Shown here in pieces: positions 62,275-64,000 of a DNA stretch of 64,000 nt; the stretch's first letter is position 1; each line of letters opens with the position of its first letter. The notes beneath the pieces are model-generated. The model made no database searches. It was given only the letters and a program-made list of their open reading frames with translations, and was not told the origin of the DNA. Location: NCBI RefSeq assembly GCF_030388325.1, contig NZ_CP103794.1, forward strand, positions 558,001-622,000. The letters run 5' to 3'. Origin of the DNA: Flavobacterium johnsoniae. Its GTDB lineage: Bacteria > Bacteroidota > Bacteroidia > Flavobacteriales > Flavobacteriaceae. Made by a program: the position numbers and the translations under genes.

Positions 62275-62297
62275 CTAGTATAATTTACAAAAACGTA

Positions 62298-62492
62298 TTA
62301 AGCAACCGCTTCAGATTTATCGATAACAACTTGCCCTCTGTAGTACATTTTACCTTCATGCCAGTAAGCTCTGTGGTATAAATGTGCTTCTCCAGTAATT
62401 GGACATGTAGCGATTTGAGCTACAGTAGCTTTGTAATGTGTTCTTCTCTTATCTCTTCTTGTTTTCGAGGTCTTTCTCTTAGGATGTGCCAT
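62298..62492 (-). CDS. rpmF: 50S ribosomal protein L32
   Basis: A 64-aa L32 ([20 protein letters not shown]). It lacks the four-Cys zinc site of some L32 (here C-PITGEAH only), the zinc-free type. It starts 9 nt after the DUF177 gene, the usual pair. Confidence 0.97.
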
Positions 62493-62501
62493 TTTACTAT
62501 A

Positions 62502-63044
62502 TTATTTATCCGTTAATAGTTTCTTTAATTTTTCCCAACGCGGGTCAATATCTTCTTCTTTGTTACTCTCTTCCTTTTGTTCTTTTACACTCAACTCATT
62601 CAGTTTTGTTAAAGCTTCTGTCTGCAGACTTCCGTCTTTAACTCCTGGATGAATTCTTTTTTGAGGTACAGAAAGCGCGATCATTTCATAAATATACTGC
62701 GCAACATCTATTTCAAACTCACCATGTGATAAAATCAACAATTCTTCATTATCATTATTGAATTCATCTCCAAAGCGAACAATAAGCTTCATTTTCCCTT
62801 TTATAGGTAAATCAAAATCTTCGCCTGTTAGATCACAAGGCACATTTACGGTTCCTTTGTGTTTGAATTCTAATTCTAACATTGTGCTTTTCTTTTCAAA
62901 AAGCAATTTGACTTTTATATCCGAACTCTGAAACTCATCGTATTCAAAATCCTTAAAAAACTCATTATTTATCTGATACTCAAAATGGTGTTTTCCTAGT
63001 TTTAATCCTACGAAAGGAATTAAAAATTCTTTTGTTTTGCTCAT
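62502..63044 (-). CDS. DUF177 (YceD-like) protein
   Basis: A 180-aa member of the DUF177/YceD family. It has the conserved VPCDLTGEDFDLPI segment and a C-terminal SVPQKRIHPGVKDGSLQTEAL, ending in a charged tail (DPRWEKLKKLL). In bacteria and plants the family is linked to 23S rRNA maturation and usually stands just upstream of rpmF, as here (9 nt). It is likely transcribed with pdxA upstream. Confidence 0.92.
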   Translation of the reverse strand: MSKTKEFLIPFVGLKLGKHHFEYQINNEFFKDFEYDEFQSSDIKVKLLFEKKSTMLELEFKHKGTVNVPCDLTGEDFDLPIKGKMKLIVRFGDEFNNDNEELLILSHGEFEIDVAQYIYEMIALSVPQKRIHPGVKDGSLQTEALTKLNELSVKEQKEESNKEEDIDPRWEKLKKLLTDK

Positions 63045-63149
63045 TTCAACATCAATTTGATCAATTCGTTTCTAAAACTAGATATCTGAATTGGGGTGCA
63101 AAGATATAAAATTATTATAAATCTAATAATCTTATTCACCTTTTTTTGT

Positions 63150-64000
63150 TTATAACTGTTTTTCTTTTATTTTAAGAGGTTTTTGGCTAATCTCCTCATA
63201 CTGATTACGCGAGCGAAAAATATCGATCGCAAGATATACTGCTTCTGTAAAAGAATTGTAATCTGCCATATCTTTTCCTGCAATATCATAAGCTGTGCCG
63301 TGATCTGGCGAAGTTCTAACTTTATTTAAACCTGCCGTATAATTGACTCCTTTTCCAAAAGATAATGTTTTGAACGGAATTAATCCTTGATCGTGATACA
63401 TAGCTACAATTGCATCGTATTTTTCATAATGACCGCTTCCGAAAAAACCATCCGCTGGAAACGGACCAAAAACCATTGTTCCTGAATCGAATATTTTCTT
63501 TAATGTTGGTTTTAAAACCAAATCATCTTCTTTTCCGATAACACCACCATCGCCAGCATGCGGATTTAATCCTAAAACTGCAATTTTCGGTTTTACAATA
63601 CTAAAATCCTGAACCAACGATTTTCTTATAGTTTCAATTTTTGTAGTAATTAATTCTTCTGTTAAATGTGAAGCAACTTGGTTTAATGGTACATGATCTG
63701 TAATTAATCCTACTCGCAAATTATCTTGAACCATCATCATAAGCGCATTGCCTTCTAATTCCTGATCTAAATAATCGGTATGTCCTGGAAATTTAAAATC
63801 ATCCGATTGGATATTATATTTATTGATAGGTGCTGTTACCAAAACATCAATTTCTCCGTCTTTGAGAGCTTTAGTTGCCGCAACAAATGATTTAATCGCA
63901 TATTCTCCAATTTTTGAATCATTTGTTCCTAAATTAATATCAACACCTTCTCTCCAAAGATTAAAAACATTTACTTTTCCCGGAATGACCTGATCTAACT
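63150..64000 (-). CDS. pdxA: 4-hydroxythreonine-4-phosphate dehydrogenase (partial, runs off window)
   Basis: The C-terminal 283 residues of PdxA, which oxidises 4-phosphohydroxy-L-threonine in vitamin B6 (pyridoxal phosphate) synthesis. Conserved segments: VLVTAPINKYN, PGHTDYLDQEL, GLNPHAGDGGVIGKEDD, GPFPADGFFG, DAIVAMYHDQGLIPFK and RTSPDHGTAYDIAG with the metal His residues. The frame is open to the window edge, so the TTG at 63842 is internal and not a start. About 106 nt separate its stop from the DUF177 gene. Confidence 0.95.
   Translation of the reverse strand, partial: LDQVIPGKVNVFNLWREGVDINLGTNDSKIGEYAIKSFVAATKALKDGEIDVLVTAPINKYNIQSDDFKFPGHTDYLDQELEGNALMMMVQDNLRVGLITDHVPLNQVASHLTEELITTKIETIRKSLVQDFSIVKPKIAVLGLNPHAGDGGVIGKEDDLVLKPTLKKIFDSGTMVFGPFPADGFFGSGHYEKYDAIVAMYHDQGLIPFKTLSFGKGVNYTAGLNKVRTSPDHGTAYDIAGKDMADYNSFTEAVYLAIDIFRSRNQYEEISQKPLKIKEKQL

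Noticed and set aside
63150..63842. Full-length pdxA starting at a TTG
   Set aside because: The frame continues to the end of the window with clear PdxA sequence upstream (ALKDGEIDVLVTAP), so the gene is truncated by the window edge.

Overview
The window is a stretch of ordinary chromosome from a Flavobacteriia member of the Bacteroidota, most probably Flavobacterium itself. It is AT-rich. Several genes are preceded by the Bacteroidota promoter -7 element TAnnTTTG. The gene families are typical of the group: DUF4271, DUF4296, DUF5686, DUF3098, a LuxE-like acyltransferase end, a class I dihydroorotase with the DDQVHF variant, and the pdxA-DUF177-rpmF-fabH-accB-accC order. I see no prophage, insertion sequence, integron, CRISPR array or rRNA operon. 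There is one tRNA, tRNA-Ala(GGC).

Layout. 1-8.8 kb: the end of a LuxE-like gene, a small membrane protein, tyrS, an extended SDR epimerase, a glycosyltransferase-pyrC-DUF4296 operon, DUF4271-hemD, an Lrp/AsnC regulator and a Zn-peptidase. 8.9-12.1 kb: a NarL/LuxR response regulator and a TPR histidine kinase divergent from a small lipoprotein gene, with operator-like palindromes between them. 12.5-19 kb: leuS, a ModE-like domain protein and the ftsX-DUF3098-uppP-truB envelope cluster. 19-24 kb: a tiny ORF, a thioredoxin-like protein, pyrH-frr and DUF5686. 24-31 kb: a CPA2 antiporter, a LytS/LytTR two-component pair and an MMPL exporter. 31-41.8 kb: asnS, rpoN (sigma-54), tdk, a Glu-rich protein, rsmI, hopJ, recJ and an MFS exporter. 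41.9-47.4 kb: a carboxypeptidase-regulatory-domain protein, a Cys-rich protein, a seven-heme cytochrome lipoprotein, lpxH, queD, a crotonase, the tRNA and two 58-aa membrane proteins. 47.4-53 kb: a gene-free stretch, an LpxR-like/mtgA/FAD-oxidoreductase operon and an S9 peptidase. 53-59 kb: a hybrid histidine kinase with an HPt domain, a sigma-54-dependent response regulator and a tandem array of five small secreted PepSY-like proteins. 59-64 kb: accC, accB, fabH, rpmF, DUF177 and pdxA, which runs off the window.

The strongest candidate for an undescribed system is at 53.1-59.1 kb. The kinase's HPt domain could pass phosphate to the NtrC-type regulator. Upstream of the five-gene array lie a good sigma-54 -24 element (TTGGCAC, weak -12) and, about 65-120 bp further up, four copies of a half-site AAGTGTKTA, partly palindromic, placed where an enhancer-binding activator would bind. 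rpoN lies 20 kb away. The logic resembles envelope-stress modules such as ZraPSR, but the output here is a diversified family of small secreted proteins.

The second theme is the intergenic sequence. Many gaps carry short inverted or simple repeats from a limited set of families (GAGCGAAGTCGAAG, TCCCGAAGCTTCGGGA, CTTTGACAAAG, CGCAAAG, TCTAAAATC, CACGAATT/CCACAGATT and others). Two of these families appear to have entered coding sequence in frame, in recJ and leuS.
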